Assembly: GCA_024362935.1 (NCBI GenBank)
Contig: JANCRA010000001.1
Location: 62,648,930-62,712,929, forward strand
Direction of reading: 5' to 3'
DNA length: 64,000 bases
From: Setophaga petechia
Lineage: Eukaryota; Chordata; Aves; Passeriformes; Parulidae
Part shown: positions 12,701-26,525 of the stretch, piece by piece
How the letters are laid out: the number at the start of each line of letters is the position of its first letter
Position numbering within the stretch: the stretch's first letter is position 1
The notes under the pieces: generated by a model
Database searches by the model: none
Seen by the model: only the letters and a program-made list of their open reading frames with translations
Told to the model about the DNA's origin: nothing
Position numbers and translations under genes: made by a program

Positions 12701-15700
12701 TGAGACCAGTGAAGTACAAATGCATTCTGTATTTATTTATATATTTCACATTTATTTACAGTACCTTATATTTTTCATGTGTAGTTTGTTTCTACCTGTC
12801 TAGCTCTAAAATTTCCTTCAAATACACTCAGGCGTTCTTTTGAAAAATAAATGAGGGCAGGACTTCAAACCTTTATGCCAAAAAAAAAAAAAAATCGTGT
12901 GTACAAGTAGAAAATAAAAAGGGTTTTTGTGATGTAGGAAGTCTGGCCAAGATCCTTGCCTTGTGTGGAGGAGCCTGTCACTCCTACCCACGACAGCAGG
13001 GATGTGTGGTGAGGTCTGTGTGGATGTCCAGGACCACTGCCACTGGCGCAGACAGAGGGAATAGAAATTAAGTGTGTTTTTGGTGTGTCAGCAGCAGAGC
13101 TGCATCACCATGGCAAATAACAAATGTTTCTGCAGATGTGTCAGGTTCGGTGCCTCACCCCAGCCAAGCTCAGAGCCTTTTGCAGCCCAGCAAAGGCCAC
13201 AAAAGGCAGTGCCACACACAGCAGCTGCCCTTGGACGAGCTGCCTGCAGGCTCCATGCAGGGCCCCCCAGGGAGGGACAGGGCAGAGAGAGCTGGCAGGT
13301 TCCCTAGGGACAGCAGGGATCTCCTCCCAGCCACCCAGAGCAGGAGTCACCCTCCACCCCTTCCAGGGCAGAGAGAAATAGTAGCTGCACTGTTAATTCC
13401 TAAGCTTATGTCCCATGTTTTTCCCCTGTTAAAATTGTCTTTTAGCTGCACAAAATATTTGCTGTCAGTGCAATGGAGGCAGCTCCACCTTGGAGAGTGG
13501 ATAATTCATTTTCCCAGACTCTGGGAGCTGGATTTGTTGTTTGTTCTGGCTGCAGGAGGACCCTGACCCGTCCGCTGCTTTGCTGAGCAGAGAAGGTAAT
13601 TTCTTCTGAAAACTGCCCTTATCATGAAACCTGCCTCCAATGTTGATCCAGTCTGTGTCAGGCAATTCCTACAGTGCAGGAGTAAAGCTGGAAAAAGCTA
13701 TCTACAGAGATCCATCACTTGGAGAAACTGCCATGACCTCATTTTTGCAGAAATATTTGTTCCACTGGACAAGTATTTTGTGCTATAGTCCACCATGTCC
13801 TCCAATTCTTGTATAAATCATAGGGATTATGTATTTTCACTTTGTCAGACTATTGTAACTACATCTCTCAGCTTTAATTTCTGTGGTAACTTTTGTTTTC
13901 AACACAAAGTACTTTTAATTAGATTTAGATTAATTTAGACAGCACAAACAAGTCCCAAATACGTGGGACAGCTGTTCTGTCTGCTGTGATAAGCAAACCA
14001 GAGAGGTCATGTTTGCATTGATCACAGCCCAGGATCAGGTGGCAGGGACAGATTGCAAAGGTGGGATGGTTTCTTCTCCATCAGATGCTGACCATGAATA
14101 TGAAAGGATGCCACCAAACTGGTGACATCCTTAGTGTCACTAAAGTTAGTGACAGCATGGAGTTCTTTAGCACAGGAGAGCTGTCTCCCAGCAGTGCTGG
14201 CAGCAGGAAATGTACACACCAGCAAGAAGGATGTCTCTGAGTCTTGCTTGCCAGCACAGAGGTGAAAGCTGAGTATACAGCACCTGAGGCAACATCTTGG
14301 TGGGTTACCTTAGGGAGAGTAGACGTGTTTGGGGGGGAAAGGTGTGGAGAAGGCAAATTACAGAAGGTCTAATACCCTTGTCACAAAAACAATGGCATTG
14401 TTATGGGCCTAGAAATCAGGACACAGGTCCTCATCCACAATTTGATCCACACCCAGCCCTGGAGAAGTTTCCATCCAGGGCTTTGGTTTGGTCCCATGTG
14501 CAGATCTGCCTCCAAATTGTCAGTCTTAACCTGGATTCAGTGTGTGCAGCACATTTCTCCACGACACGCTGGTATCTTCAGTTTGAACTGTTCCATTCAT
14601 TTGCATCTTAATTCTGATTCTAAAATCAAGACCAGGGATTTTTTCAGATTCTGTTTTCAGCGACAAAACAGACTGCAAAAGTAAAGGTGCTTTGTTTTCA
14701 TTGTTTGGAAGTGGAAAGTTCTGGTGCTGCTGCTGCTCCTGAAGCTGGAATGTACCTCCACCTTTTTTCCCTATTGCAACCTTTTCCCCTACTGCTCTAC
14801 CTTTCTTCCTCTTCCATCCTGCAGATGTCATTAAGCTGGCTGTGAGCTGGAGATTTCTAAAAAGCAGGTCTGGCTGACTCCTTCAGTGCCAGGAGAAGCT
14901 GTTGTATAATTGAGTCTTGCTCTGTTGGTGCATATCCATGTAAGGAATCCATGGCTATCGTGGATGGGCATGTGCTGTCTTGCATGACTCTGAGTATTTG
15001 AGGGCTCCCTTTTGTGGTTTCTTTTATTAAAAATAAATTTTTAAAGCCCTAAAAAACTTCCTTCCTTCCTTGGCACACATTAAGAACAATAGCTCTGTTT
15101 AATTTAAAAGGGTTTTCTTTCTTAGATGCTGAAGAGAAGATATTCTAATGAGAAAAAAATACTAAAAGAAGAGCATTTCACATAAACTTTGTATGCAGTA
15201 AAGTCGTAACTGTTTTCTGAGAACTGAATTTTCTCTTCTGGTGAAAAGAACTCTCAGTGTTTGAGTATAGATGTCTTTAAATGTACTTCCTTTATTATTC
15301 TATGAAACTCTTCTAAAAATGAGGACAGTAGCTATGACTGTACAGCATCTTTTTCTATATTATTTCAGTACTTCCTACCTTGGTATTTGGGGAAAAAAAA
15401 TTGCATCCCTGTCATAATGCAATCTCCTGACAGCATTGGCAACGGCAAACTTTAAAAATGTACAAAAACTGTGTCTTCACATTGTGGATGGTGCAGAAGG
15501 TGATAAGCTTAGAGGATAAAATAGCTTGGAGGAAAGGAGGATTAACCTCTCTTACTGAGAGTGGAACAGATACCAAGAAATTTTATTTTGCCTGAATTGC
15601 ATTCCTAGTTTGAATGCATTCAGATTTGTGGGAGGATGTTCTGGGGAGGGTGTGTGGGAAGGAGCTGCAGCTCTTGAATTTTGCACTCTGGCTGCATTGG

Positions 15701-16114
15701 CAGAGCAGGCTCAGGAGCTGATAGGGAGCTCTTTCACTTAAGTAATGTGTTTTTCTTACTGGGAAGGGCAATTTATTTTAAAAAAAGGAAAAGGTTAAAA
15801 AGGCATCCCCATTCCTGGCAACTTTTCCTTCCTGATCTGCCCTGTCTTTCTTTGGGCTGTTCCTCAGACTCAGCTCTTGGCCTGGGTGAATCCACCAGCG
15901 AACGTCCCCGGGCAGCCACAGCTGACCCCCAGCTGTTGATCTTGGCTGGGACCAGGAAACACAATCCTCTTCTGTGGGGGATCTCGAGTCTGATCATTTT
16001 GGTGCTGCTCCAACCCAAACCAGAACTCAAACATTTTGGAATTCTGCATGAAAGGCAGCAGTGCCTGAGGGGAAGGGAGCTTTGCTGGCTGCCCTGGAGC
16101 TGTGGGTCTTCAAA
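9765..16114. other. Unique DNA, no gene recognised
   Basis: A 15-base A run lies at 12880-12894. A G+C-rich patch at about 13140-13380 has overlapping open frames on both strands (up to 164 codons at 13072-13566). Frames open in several phases at once are expected when stop codons are scarce, so I do not call a gene. A small perfect hairpin at 14135-14154 is listed separately. Confidence 0.55.
14135..14154. repeat. Short perfect inverted repeat
   Basis: TGTCACTAA, two bases, then TTAGTGACA: perfect 9-base arms. Too short for a microRNA precursor and not followed by a T run. Most likely chance, or a weak dimeric protein site. Confidence 0.7.
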
Positions 16115-16430
16115 GTGTAGAAGTATCTGAAAGGAGGAGGATGGAGCCAGGATCTTCTTGGTGCTGCTGAGAAACAGGATGAGAGGCAAGGGGCAGAAAC
16201 TGATGCATAGGAAGTTCCACCTGAACAGGAGAAAAAGGATTTTTTTGCTGTGCAGGTGACTGAGCCCTGGAACAGGATGTCCAGGGAGAGAGTGGAGTCT
16301 TCCTCTCTGGGCATATCCCAAAGGGAGCTGGACACAGTCCTGAGTGACAGGGGTGCTCTAGGGGATCCTGCTTGAGCAGGTGGCTTGGACTAGATGATCT
16401 CCAGTGGCTCCTTCCAGCTTTCCCTTTCCT
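16115..16430 (+). mobile_element. CR1 LINE 3' fragment, longest copy here
   Basis: About 315 bases align by eye with the distal end of the CR1 reverse-transcriptase frame and its 3' UTR. Landmarks are AAGTATCTGAAAGG, AGGATGGAGCCAGG, GACAGGATGAGAGGCAA-like, GGAAGTTCCACCTGAAC, TGGAACAGG.TGCCCAG-like, GGAGTCTTCCTCTCTGG, then GCTTGGACTAGATGATCTCC and a degenerate tail. Several indels break the frame, so it is inactive. Antisense open frames of up to 182 codons overlapping it (15773-16321) are by-products. Confidence 0.9.
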
Positions 16431-19400
16431 GAGGGACTCTGAGCTCTCCAAGACTATGTGAAGTAGGCAGGCAGGGAGCCAGGCAGATCCCTTACAGACC
16501 TCTAATTTCCATGGAACCTGCAGTGGGAGATTCACAGTGCTCAGAGCACCTCTGCCAGGTTGGTCTGGATGATTAAACTATCAAAACAAATCAGAGGCTC
16601 TCAACTGGCACCTGGAGTCAGAATACCATTGCGAAGTGGGAGATTTCAGGCATTTTAGCTGGAGCTCCCCAGACTCCTGCCCCCAGCTCTCCTCCACCTG
16701 GGCAGGAGGCCAGGCTCTCCACATGGGTGACTGGGACACCACAGCCCCCTTCAGGCTCAGAGAGACCAGCCTTGTCCTTGCCCTAGATGGTCTGTGCTCT
16801 CCTCTTGCTTCTTCTACTCTGGACTTTTTATCCCACTCATGGCACAGCTCCGGTTGCCCCACTGAATGTTTTAGAAAACATCACTTTAAATAAAATCTCC
16901 AAGGCTTAGCTTAGACAAGAATATTTAAACTTTTCCATAGACGTGAAGTCACCAGTTGGCACTAGGCTGTGTTTATAGAAATAAAACCTGCTGCTTATTA
17001 TTTGCTCTTCTGTTGGTTAAGCTGCTTTAACCCGTGCTGCTTCCACGCTGGCCTTTGTTCAGAGGTAGCCTGACAGGTGGTGAACTTCTAAAAGAGTTGG
17101 TGTTTCAGAGGCTGAGTGAGTTCCACTGCTAAATAGCTTAAAATTTGTCAAAGTCAGAACTGAACAACGCTTAATGTGCTTGGCTTTTAGATTAGACATC
17201 TCTGGCTATGCCTGAATCCCTCTCCTGTGGGAATCCTTTTCCTCAACACCTCAGTTTAGGGAGAGAAATGGCTGAAATTCAAAGAAAATATTACAGAATA
17301 ATAGTGGGAAACAAAGATTGGGTTTATAATAATTTATTGTATCAAAATTATTTGGGAGTGGTGTTTTATCAGTCAGCAAAGAGAATTAGATCTTGGGCAC
17401 CTCTTACCCATTGGTACAAGTTATATTTCAGAGGCTTGAGCAGAGGAAATGATCTATTCATGGAGGAGCTCTGGTTCAACAGTTAAAAATGGAAAATATT
17501 TGGAAGATATTGTGACCAACTGGCAATCAATTGGTGATAGAGAAGCAGAAAGCTGGGAAAAAATAAGATTACGATGCAAATGATTTTGCATTTTTCACCT
17601 ACTTGTTATGAATTTCTAGATATTTGCAACAATGAAACTGGGAGAGGTAATTAAAAGAAAAATATTACAGAAAGATGATCAAAAGCCAATGTTTCAAACT
17701 GCTGCTCCAAAAGAAGATGATAATCATGAAAACTAACCCCTCAAAAAAATCATTGAATACAAAGACCAATCATGAATGTGTGTCTTGAATTGCTTTTAAT
17801 TCTGTCACTTTCAGGAACACCAAAATGGTCCTGGGGTTTTTTTTGTGTTTTTGTTTTAAACGATGTCCAAAGGCGAGTGAAAGAACTTCATTGTTAATGT
17901 TTGTGGTGTAAATGTTTCTAAGCATTAAATGGCAGCCTGTGGTGTTTACATTGGATTTGAATCCAAAGCAGATCTTGAAGCTGTTTTGTCAGGTGTTAAA
18001 CTGCACAGAAAGACACCACATTACTGACTATTGCAATTGTACCATAAATTATCAGATTATAAGGAGAGGACAATACCCCATTATTATAGGAATCTTCTAC
18101 AGTTACCAATGACAGCCATTAAATAAAAGTCTGAATATCTTTAGATTGTCTGGCCCCAGAATGCAAGTTTACTTTAAATGTATTTTCTTGTGAGATGTTG
18201 AAGTGGGCAAGTATTTACAGTCAAATGGATCTGAGGCAAAAACCTGCCAGGATCCAAGATCTTGAAGGTCAAAGGAAAGTTGTCTTCCTTCAGTTTACCA
18301 CTAGTTTTGAGGATGTAGATATTCATAGATGTAAGGGAGCACAAGATTTTTCCACTATAAACTTGTCATTTTCTAGAGGTATATAGAGTGGTTCTTTAAT
18401 TTCAGATGTAAACCAGAAGGCATACAAATAATCAGGATTCCAACTGATATATTCAGTAAGAGACCAAGCACCCAGGATGGGTATTTCAAAGCAGACAAAA
18501 ACTTTTGCTCCATATTTAGCTGCAGTTTATTTGGAAGCTGCAGATGAATTGGTTAACAGCTGATGCAAATAGTTATGAGTGGGCAAAGGGCCCTGACTTC
18601 TCATAGCTCTTCTGAAACACAGAAAAACTCATATAAAATAGTGCTCCATCATTTGAAGAAACCATCCTGTGGCCTTTGCTTATTTTTTGTTTTAATCTGG
18701 TTTATCTTCCTAGCCCTTAAAGGCAAATAAATTTAAGCAAATGGGAGCATTCATAATTTTCCTCTGCAACTGTTACATGGTATTTTTGGTTGTGTTGGCC
18801 TGGAAACATAAGTCATGGCTTACATTCCTAATATAATGCAGGAGACCCTTTGGATGGTTGTGTTTTTACTGGCTCAAAGTGCACAGATACTTCGAAGTGG
18901 CAGCATCCAGCTGCAATCTCTGTGACCAGCCAGGAGTACACATCCCAAAGGAACCATGTCCAGAATGAAAACACATTGTTAAATAATAAATAATATTACT
19001 GAACCTTCCACATGTCATTCTAATCTCTTGGGAGACATTTGAATTTAGTTTAACGTTCTAACACAGTCAGCACAACTGGCCTTGCCTACCCCAGGCTTTG
19101 GTGGCAGAACTTTGGATCTGTAAATTATATTTCTTGTAGCTCTCACCTTTAATTTTTCTGCAGCAAGTATGATGCAGGTATATACTACACAAGCCTATGA
19201 AGCAATTAGGAAAATTTCCCTTTTTTTTTTTTTTTTTCTTGCCAGAGGTTGTGGTATCATTGTTCTTATCTCCATAGTAATGAATAAAAACTGAGGAACC
19301 TGTGTTTTTATGTTCATACAAAGAGAAGGTATCTAAGTCTGGCTAACAAAAGCGCATAGGTCTTAGAGTGTTCCCTCACCACTCTTGGGCTGTTGTCCTT

Positions 19401-21066
19401 GTTTGCAAGATGAGGATTTTCTCCCAGGATTTCACAAGTCAGGCACTTGCAATTTTAGGTACTCCACTTCTCATCCTGACTAGGACACAACACCTGTGTT
19501 TTCCTGGTCAAATGGATATCCTGCCTTTTGAGCAGGCTCACTGCACTGTACCAAGGCTTTATTTGCCAGCTGCAATCCAGGAATTGCTGTCTCCAGGGAG
19601 CAGGAACGTGAGTAACCAGCCATGAGTAATGTCACCTTGCACTGGTACCCAGTGCCTGTGGGAGGGCTAATGGCCCACTGCTGACCCACTTAATGAAAAC
19701 TTGTGTAGGTGATGCTGCTCTGAGCCTGTTTGCAAACAAACAAGGAGATCTCCCCTCGAGGCAGGCTGCAGCCTGGGAAGGAGGCATCCCTGAGAGTGTG
19801 TAGGCAGGGAATATATCTGCAGTGGAATCATGGCCCCACTGAAGTGAGTGGCAGCACTCCCAGCACCTTCAGTTTGGCCAGACACTTGTCCTTCTCTTGG
19901 TGCTGACCCACAGCCCTTGACTGAGCTCATGGAGATTAAACATAAAGCATAAAATTTAGCACTGCAGTGCCATGGCACTGCAAAACCTGCTCTGAAACCA
20001 GCTAATATCTACAGGGCTTGCAGCAGTTTTCATTCAGCTTTGTTTAAATCCAAATATGTGGAGATTATCTGTAAGTACTCTGCAGGCATTCACAGCTGTC
20101 TTGCTAGACAGTTCTCTGAGTAATAAGTTAAAATGATGGAATTGTGTTATCAGGCTGGATAAAGTCCAGTAATGTGGCAAAGACCATAGGCTTCCAGAGC
20201 AAGATGAGCTACAGATGCAGGATGGACTAAAACACATTTTTAAAGCCTCTCACTACTATGCATGTCTCCCATTGAATACAACTGATGGAAAGAGGAAAGC
20301 CTGATTTTCTGTATTAAGCATCAACATTCTGTGAAGGCAGAACCTGGCCCCATGTTTTTGTGTTGATCTCAATGTGCTGAGACACTGCAGGGTTCAATTT
20401 CAGGCGAGGAAACACTCTCACATGAAATCTATGAATTATTATGACTCTATAACTGTGGGGTATAAAAATCCTGGGCATTTCTGTAATTTTTAAAAATTGC
20501 AGGCTTTCCAGCAGCATGTAGGACTGGGTGAATCTGTGTGGTGAGGGCACACAGAGAACTGTGTAATTATCATCCTTAAAACTGTTCAGTAATGGTGTCC
20601 CTGCCATGACATATCCATCTCAGATTGTAAGATATATAACTGTGCTTTATCATCAAAATCTATTTCAACTGGTATGGCTTGGATCACCCTTTTTTCTCAT
20701 TTGTCTCTGGTATTTCCTGGTCTTTAAATCTCCAGACCACCTGGGACTCTTAACCCCCTTTAATAAATAGGTCCATCACATTTTCCCCGTGTTCAAAAAT
20801 GTCACAGCTGCTTCCAATATGTTATGCCGGGATCATAAAAATAAGTACAGTATAAAACATTATTATAGCCCTATTTCTAAGTTTCTCCAGCACAGCTCGC
20901 TCAGATCAAGATGTCAGCCCTTCTGCAAACTCTGGGATGTGATTGTTCCTTCTAATCTCTCTGCTTTTAGACATCCTGAAGGGATGCTGCTACCTTAGTG
21001 CCATGGAATAGCTGCTCAATAGCCACCAACAACTCTGCATGTTTTAAAAAGGCAGGCAGCATCCTG
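16431..21066. other. Unique DNA, no gene recognised
   Basis: A 17-base T run lies at 19221-19237. The stretch is otherwise AT-rich unique sequence, with a modestly G+C-richer patch at about 16640-16850. Open frames reach about 103 codons and show no family resemblance. Confidence 0.55.
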
Positions 21067-21271
21067 GTGACAGGAGGAATGGCTTTGAACTGAAAGAGAG
21101 GAGGTTTAGATTAGATATACAGAAGAAATTCTTTACTGTGGGGGCAATGGAAGTGTCCATAGGGATTGGAGCAACCTGGACTAGAGGAAGGTGCCCCTGC
21201 CCGTGGCAGGGTGTTTGGAACTAGAGGATTTTTAAGGTTCCTTCCAACCCAACCCATTCTGTGATTCCGTG
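21067..21271 (+). mobile_element. CR1 LINE 3' fragment with internal deletion
   Basis: The left part (GACAGGAGGAATGGCTTTGAACTGAAAGAG, GGTTTAGATTAGATAT, AGAAATTCTTTACTGTG) and the right part (GAGCAACCTGGACTAGAGGAAGGTG, CCCGTGGCAGGGTG, CTTCCAACCCAACCCATTCTGTGATTCC) are both good CR1 matches. About 100 bases normally between them (the GAGGCACTGGAACAGG to CCAGGTTGGATGGGGC part) are largely missing. The deletion lies within the insert, between about 21140 and 21165. Confidence 0.9.
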
Positions 21272-22090
21272 CCCAGAGTTTCCCACAGCACAAAGCAAGC
21301 TGCTGCTGTTCCTGCCTGGGAGAGGACCCAGAGCAGTGTCTGAGCACAGCCAGTGACAGGGGGTCACCAGCTACACCTTTGGTGGCCGTGGGCTCTGTCT
21401 CTGTCTGGGAGTCTCTGCCACTAATGGGTCTCGACAGAAGGGAGCCAGGGCTCCCAGGCACCATTCCTTTGAAATACTGCCTGAACCCTGCTGCATGTGT
21501 GACCCGAGCTGACAGAGGGGCTGTCAAACACTGATGCATGTTGTTTGGGTTTGCTATTACTGCTCCTGTCATTCTTCTCACATCCACTGAGGTGATATAA
21601 ATGTCTCTGCAGAGCCCAGGGTTTTATTCAAACACATTTCAGGCTGCTTTCATGAATTAACAGGAGCTGGGTGATGAACCTCTACTGAGGCTCAGCAGCC
21701 AGGCTTGCAGGGGTCAGGATTTTCCCCAGCACAGTTGTACTGTACATTATTTACAAATAGCTTGAACACAAGGAGTAAACAGCCAGGATGTTCCTAATTT
21801 GTATTTAACCTGCATTACAAGCAGACATCTGCAGAGCATTACACAGAAAGAAGTGCATCACATGTTGGAGGTACTAAATGTAATTCTCATCCATAATTTT
21901 TTATGGTCTGGTTTCTTTGGGTTTTTTTTAATCCCTCCAAAGGTGTCAATACATGCACTCAGATCAACATTGTGTGCTAGTCAACAATAGGTATTTTAGC
22001 CTGCTGCATTGATAGTTCCTCCTCCTGGAGAACAAGGGTGTATATGGGACTTAGGAATGAGAAAGGGCAGTTGTTGCACTTTGTTGTCTC
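21272..22090. other. Unique spacer between two CR1 fragments
   Basis: I see nothing certain here. The 158-codon minus-strand frame at 21111-21587 starts inside this stretch but runs antisense through the neighbouring CR1, so it is not called. Confidence 0.5.
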
Positions 22091-22133
22091 CCTTTAAGGT
22101 CCCTTCCAACCCAAACCATTCTGTGATTCCATG
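22091..22133 (+). mobile_element. CR1 LINE 3' tail only
   Basis: Only about 43 bases remain: CTTTAAGGTCCCTTCCAACC, CAAACCATTCTGTGATTCC and ATG. The match is nearly perfect over this length, so this is a very short 5'-truncated insertion rather than an old decayed one. Confidence 0.85.
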
Positions 22134-24546
22134 AATTTCCACCCTGACACGTGCTGTTGTCCAGGCAGTTTGGAAGGTCTAGAAATAAAACACATTTCCA
22201 AGAAAGAGAGGGATACCTTTTGACACTGTAAAAGCATAAACTATATGCAAAAGCCCAATTAATAACGAATTACCCACAGCTTTTTCTGCTGAGGTAAACT
22301 TTGAAGTACTTCTGCAGATAATTTCATCTTCTTTTCACAGGCCAATTTCTTCCCTGCTACATTTTCTATTTTTCAGTACCATCAGTGATTAAATAACCCT
22401 CACACCCAACCTGGCAGGGGGACCACATGAGGTACCTAGATAAAGTTTAATCATAGGCAACATGGAAAACAAGACCTGAAAATTAATTTTTATGTCCTAC
22501 AGATAATTTTCTTTCCAGCTTGCTTCTCTGTATGGCAAACTGTTAAAATATTTTGAAAAACTGTTCTTAATGCAGTCCATTTGGGCTTAAGTATTTCTGC
22601 AAAGGAAGATCATAACAAAAGGGTAAGAAGATGATCCTCCCTCCAGAAATACTTCTGAAAGTTTACCTTGGGAATGACAGGGATTTCAAATCAACTTCGT
22701 AATCTTTAACCAAGCCTTTGTCATTATTTTAATGTTTTGCTTTCCTTCACGCTGCTGGAAAGCACTGATTGTAGATCTAATCCCAGGTAGATCAGCAATG
22801 TCTCCAGTGAGAAAGAAAATCAGTTCCTTGAGCTAAAAAAAAGTTACAAGTTTGGCTCTCAAAAATGATGACCAATAAATTGGCAAATGGGTGAAGTATT
22901 TTAAGAACCCTTAACAACCAGAGAGCCAGATGATGTAAATAGGTTTATTTTAGATACAGAGATCATCCACAGCCCTAATCTGGCCAAAAAATTTTCACTA
23001 GTTTTTTAACAAGATTTCTGTGAGCTGTCTGAAGTTTGTTTGCAGGATACATTCCCAGTAAAGAAGGCCCATCTCCCATTCTATTTTCTACTTTAGTCTT
23101 TGTTTTCTAGACTTGTGCTAAGCCTGCCTATAAAAACCCCACAAACAGTGACATTATACTATCAAACATCCTGAACATTCCCTGGTCTCTCAGAGTTAAA
23201 CTGGTACCAAGGCATTTCCACCCATATCTCTGTTTTCCAGAGCACATTTTCACTGTGCAGCTCCTGAGCTCATTGCAACGGCCTCATGCATCCATCCAGC
23301 AAACCTGGCCCCTTTCCATGGGCACGAATTATTCCCAGCTAGGCTTGGATCTCTGGGAAGGTGTGCAAGCCACTTATTTTCAGCCAGCTCCTTGTCAAGA
23401 AATCATGAACTTGTGTCCCTTGGGTTCTCCTGCTCCCAGGTGCCAGCAGAGCTCCGGTGCCACCGGCTGCGGTGCTGCTGTGACACCTTTGCAATTAGCA
23501 AAGGTTCTGTCATGAGAAACCACGCAGGGGCTTCAATGCCAAAACATTCTAAACCAAATCAGCTGTAAAATCTGAGACTACTTCTTCTTGTTAAGCCCAG
23601 GGAGCTCTGGATTGTCTGGAGTTCCTCTGCATCGCTAGAGATGGAATTTTCTCTCACTTCCAAAGATGGTAGCGAAGCTGGAAAAGAGGATGGGTTTGCT
23701 CTGACAGGGTGATAAAAGGGCAAGCTTTGCTATGTTTGCACATCACACTTCTCTTCTTGAAATGACTGGTTTATGACCAACAGTAAGGAAATTAAACAGG
23801 ACTTGGATTTGCCCTTTAGGTTATAAACAGCTCTATTATTTACAAGGCACTTTGCACTTGACTCAATTGTAGCAGGATTGTTAACAGCAGCTAAATTAAA
23901 GTTCTCCAAAGATTTCCATTAGCACAGGCAAGAGATTCATAAGTATGTGTGTATATGATCTTTGACTTGCATGAAAAAGTCAAATAGTTATTTGTTGTAA
24001 TTTTTTCCATAGTCATTTTTACATACCTTAAAAAGAAGCTCAAACTTTTCAGTGCAGGTCAGCTTTTGGCTTCACTCTTCTACCTTTGTTTCCTTTTTAG
24101 GCTTTTTTTTGAGATTGGGGATTTTAAGAAATCTCTGATGTCAGGCTTAAGCTTTGAACAGCCACAATTATATGTGGGATTGCAGATGGATCAGCACAGA
24201 GCACTGGGAGAAACCCATTAGCTCCAGCCTCTTCATTCAAGAGTCTGCTTGACAAACTCAGTCTGAGGGTCCAAGACTTTCTATTGTCCTGGTTTTTTAA
24301 TTTTGTCTAATCAAGAGAGTGAGCATTTGTAGATGCCATGACTTTTTCTTTGTTTTCTTTTTTTTTTTTCCTTGGAAAAAACCCTCAAAATAATTTTGAA
24401 GACTGCTAAATTTTTGACAGTGGAGATACCAATCAGGTCAGGCCTCTGATTCCTAACCATCCTTTTTTTCTTGCAGCTGTACACCTAAACTTTCTCTAAA
24501 GGGCCTGCTATGTTGTAATATCCCATTTTAAAATTGACTGAGCAAT

Positions 24547-24559
24547 CACACACACACAC
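24547..24559. repeat. Short (CA)n tract
   Basis: Six and a half CA units. Too short to be very unstable. Confidence 0.9.
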
Positions 24560-26508
24560 CAATCTATTGATTTGATGCTAGAATGTCCCCACAATATTTT
24601 ACCCTCCATTAATTGCATAAATGTGCTTTGGCCCAGGAGTTCTGAATGAGACATGGGTCATGTAGGTCATGTATGTATTTTTTTTCCCCCTGTAGTTTAC
24701 ACTACCCCAGTATTTAACATTAGAGCAGCAGACACTCTGCATGTTCAATAACATTATATGAACAAAAAATGTGATATGCAATCGCTTCTCCACTGCAGGT
24801 CTTGCAGGTGTACAAGTAACCATCACCTCTGCAGCCCAAAGGTTTACTATAAGATTCCTTTTTCAAAAGCATGACTTTATTTACAAAAGAATTAAATCTT
24901 GAAATGTATATATCATTCGAGTATGTATTTGTGACAAAAATCAGGTTGGTCCAGGGGAGTTGATTAGGTGTATTGGCTGTGGTGCCTTTCCTCAGAGTAG
25001 TGACATGGAATGGGAATAGCATTCATGAAACACTGATGGGCTGGGAGGAAATGCTGCATTTCCTTTGTTCTTTACATGTTCTATAAATACTTCATGTGTT
25101 TGTTAAAGCTCTGTTATTTCTGGAAGCCTACTTACTCTCTTGTTTAATTTTTCCTGAATCCTTTGAGGCTGCAGATAGCTTGGGATACACAGAGGCTTAA
25201 CATTCCATATTTATGCTCAGCTAATAGGCACCACATGAAGATTAGGAATGTAAACGGGTTGTGAGGGACAGAGAGGGAAGTTTTTAGCATGTCTAAAAAA
25301 GGACTAGACTTAGACTTCTATTACTCATACATTTGACTTTCCACCCTTCTCACAGAAAAATAAAAAAAGAATGGGAAAGGTCATCAGAGCATCCTAAACT
25401 TGATCAGATATTGGGATGGTCCTGCTAACCATCATTTGTCACAGACAGTGTTTGTCTCCAGCTTGTCTTGATCATAGCCAGCTTCTTCCCCTTGGGAGAA
25501 AGTATTGCCAAATATAAAAATGTTCTCCCTTTACCTCTGAGAGTAAGTGCAATCTTTTTCTTGCACCAAGACTCCCATCATGCCCCCCAAAAATGAACAA
25601 TTAGAATGCTCTGTCTGTGGCAGTGTGTGGAACAAAGGCACTTTATAAATATCAGAGATATATAAAACTTTGTGTCTGTAAATATACTTAGATCACTGAG
25701 TGAAAAAGTTGAAGTGCTTTTAGAAATGATTCAGTGCTTTTACCAACCATTTAGAAACACAGGTCAACTGGTGAAAATTTGTTTGAATCACAAGCCTAAA
25801 ATTGTTGAAGATGGTTTTTAGTGCAGTCACAATGTATAAATCATTTTTTTAAAGCAGAGTGTAGCTCATTAGGACCTAGGTTCCTTAGGTGCTTATGAAA
25901 ATTTTACTCATTACGTTTCTATTTTTCAGGCTTCTCTACTATTTGTTTGTTGAAATATACATATTTAGAAGTCAGTGAAAAATGAATCATGTCTAAAAGT
26001 TCTTTGATCAGTCAAATATAGCAATATTGCTGTTTGGAAAGGAGTCATCCCAACAAAAGCACTCCTCTTGAGCACCCCCATTTTACTTCTGGGCCTCATA
26101 TCTTTGCCTGGAAACTCAGCAGTGATGCTGGTTTGGTAATGTCTGTTGGGAGCTGCTAGAAAAACACGGAAAACCTGGGCATGAACAGATTTTCCAGTGC
26201 AACTGGAAAAAGAATGATTTCACCTTATGCTGTGTGAAGAGGTGAAGCAGCCTAAATGTGTCCTGAAGCCTCAGAATCATAGGGCTTCAGAGCACATTTT
26301 CTTTTATTACTGGCTTCTTTGAGCTTATAATGCACAGGATGTTTCAAATGGCAGCAGATATAGGGAGGGTGAGATTTTTATGGCACTGCACATCCTGAAG
26401 AACGCCTTTCTGCATGAGGAATTCCACTTACAGCAAAGAAATTCCTCACAGCTGAAAATGCTGAGCAGTGCTATAGGGCTGCCAGAGTGTGGTTTCTTCT
26501 GTTTTGAA

Positions 26509-26525
26509 CTCCTCCTCCTCCTCCT
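26509..26525. repeat. (CCT)n microsatellite
   Basis: Nearly six CCT/CTC units just right of a CR1-free unique stretch. Its AGG complement makes one strand purine-only for 17 bases. Confidence 0.9.

Noticed and set aside
13072..13566. 164-codon frame in a G+C-rich patch
   Set aside because: Three plus frames and one minus frame are open at once, as expected where stop codons are scarce; CpGs are too few for an island or promoter.
14135..14154. Hairpin as a microRNA or terminator
   Set aside because: Arms are only 9 bases with a 2-base loop; too short for either.
15773..16321. Longest open frame (182 codons, minus strand)
   Set aside because: More than a third of it lies antisense to the CR1 fragment at 16115-16430; no family resemblance, so it is an artefact of repeat composition.
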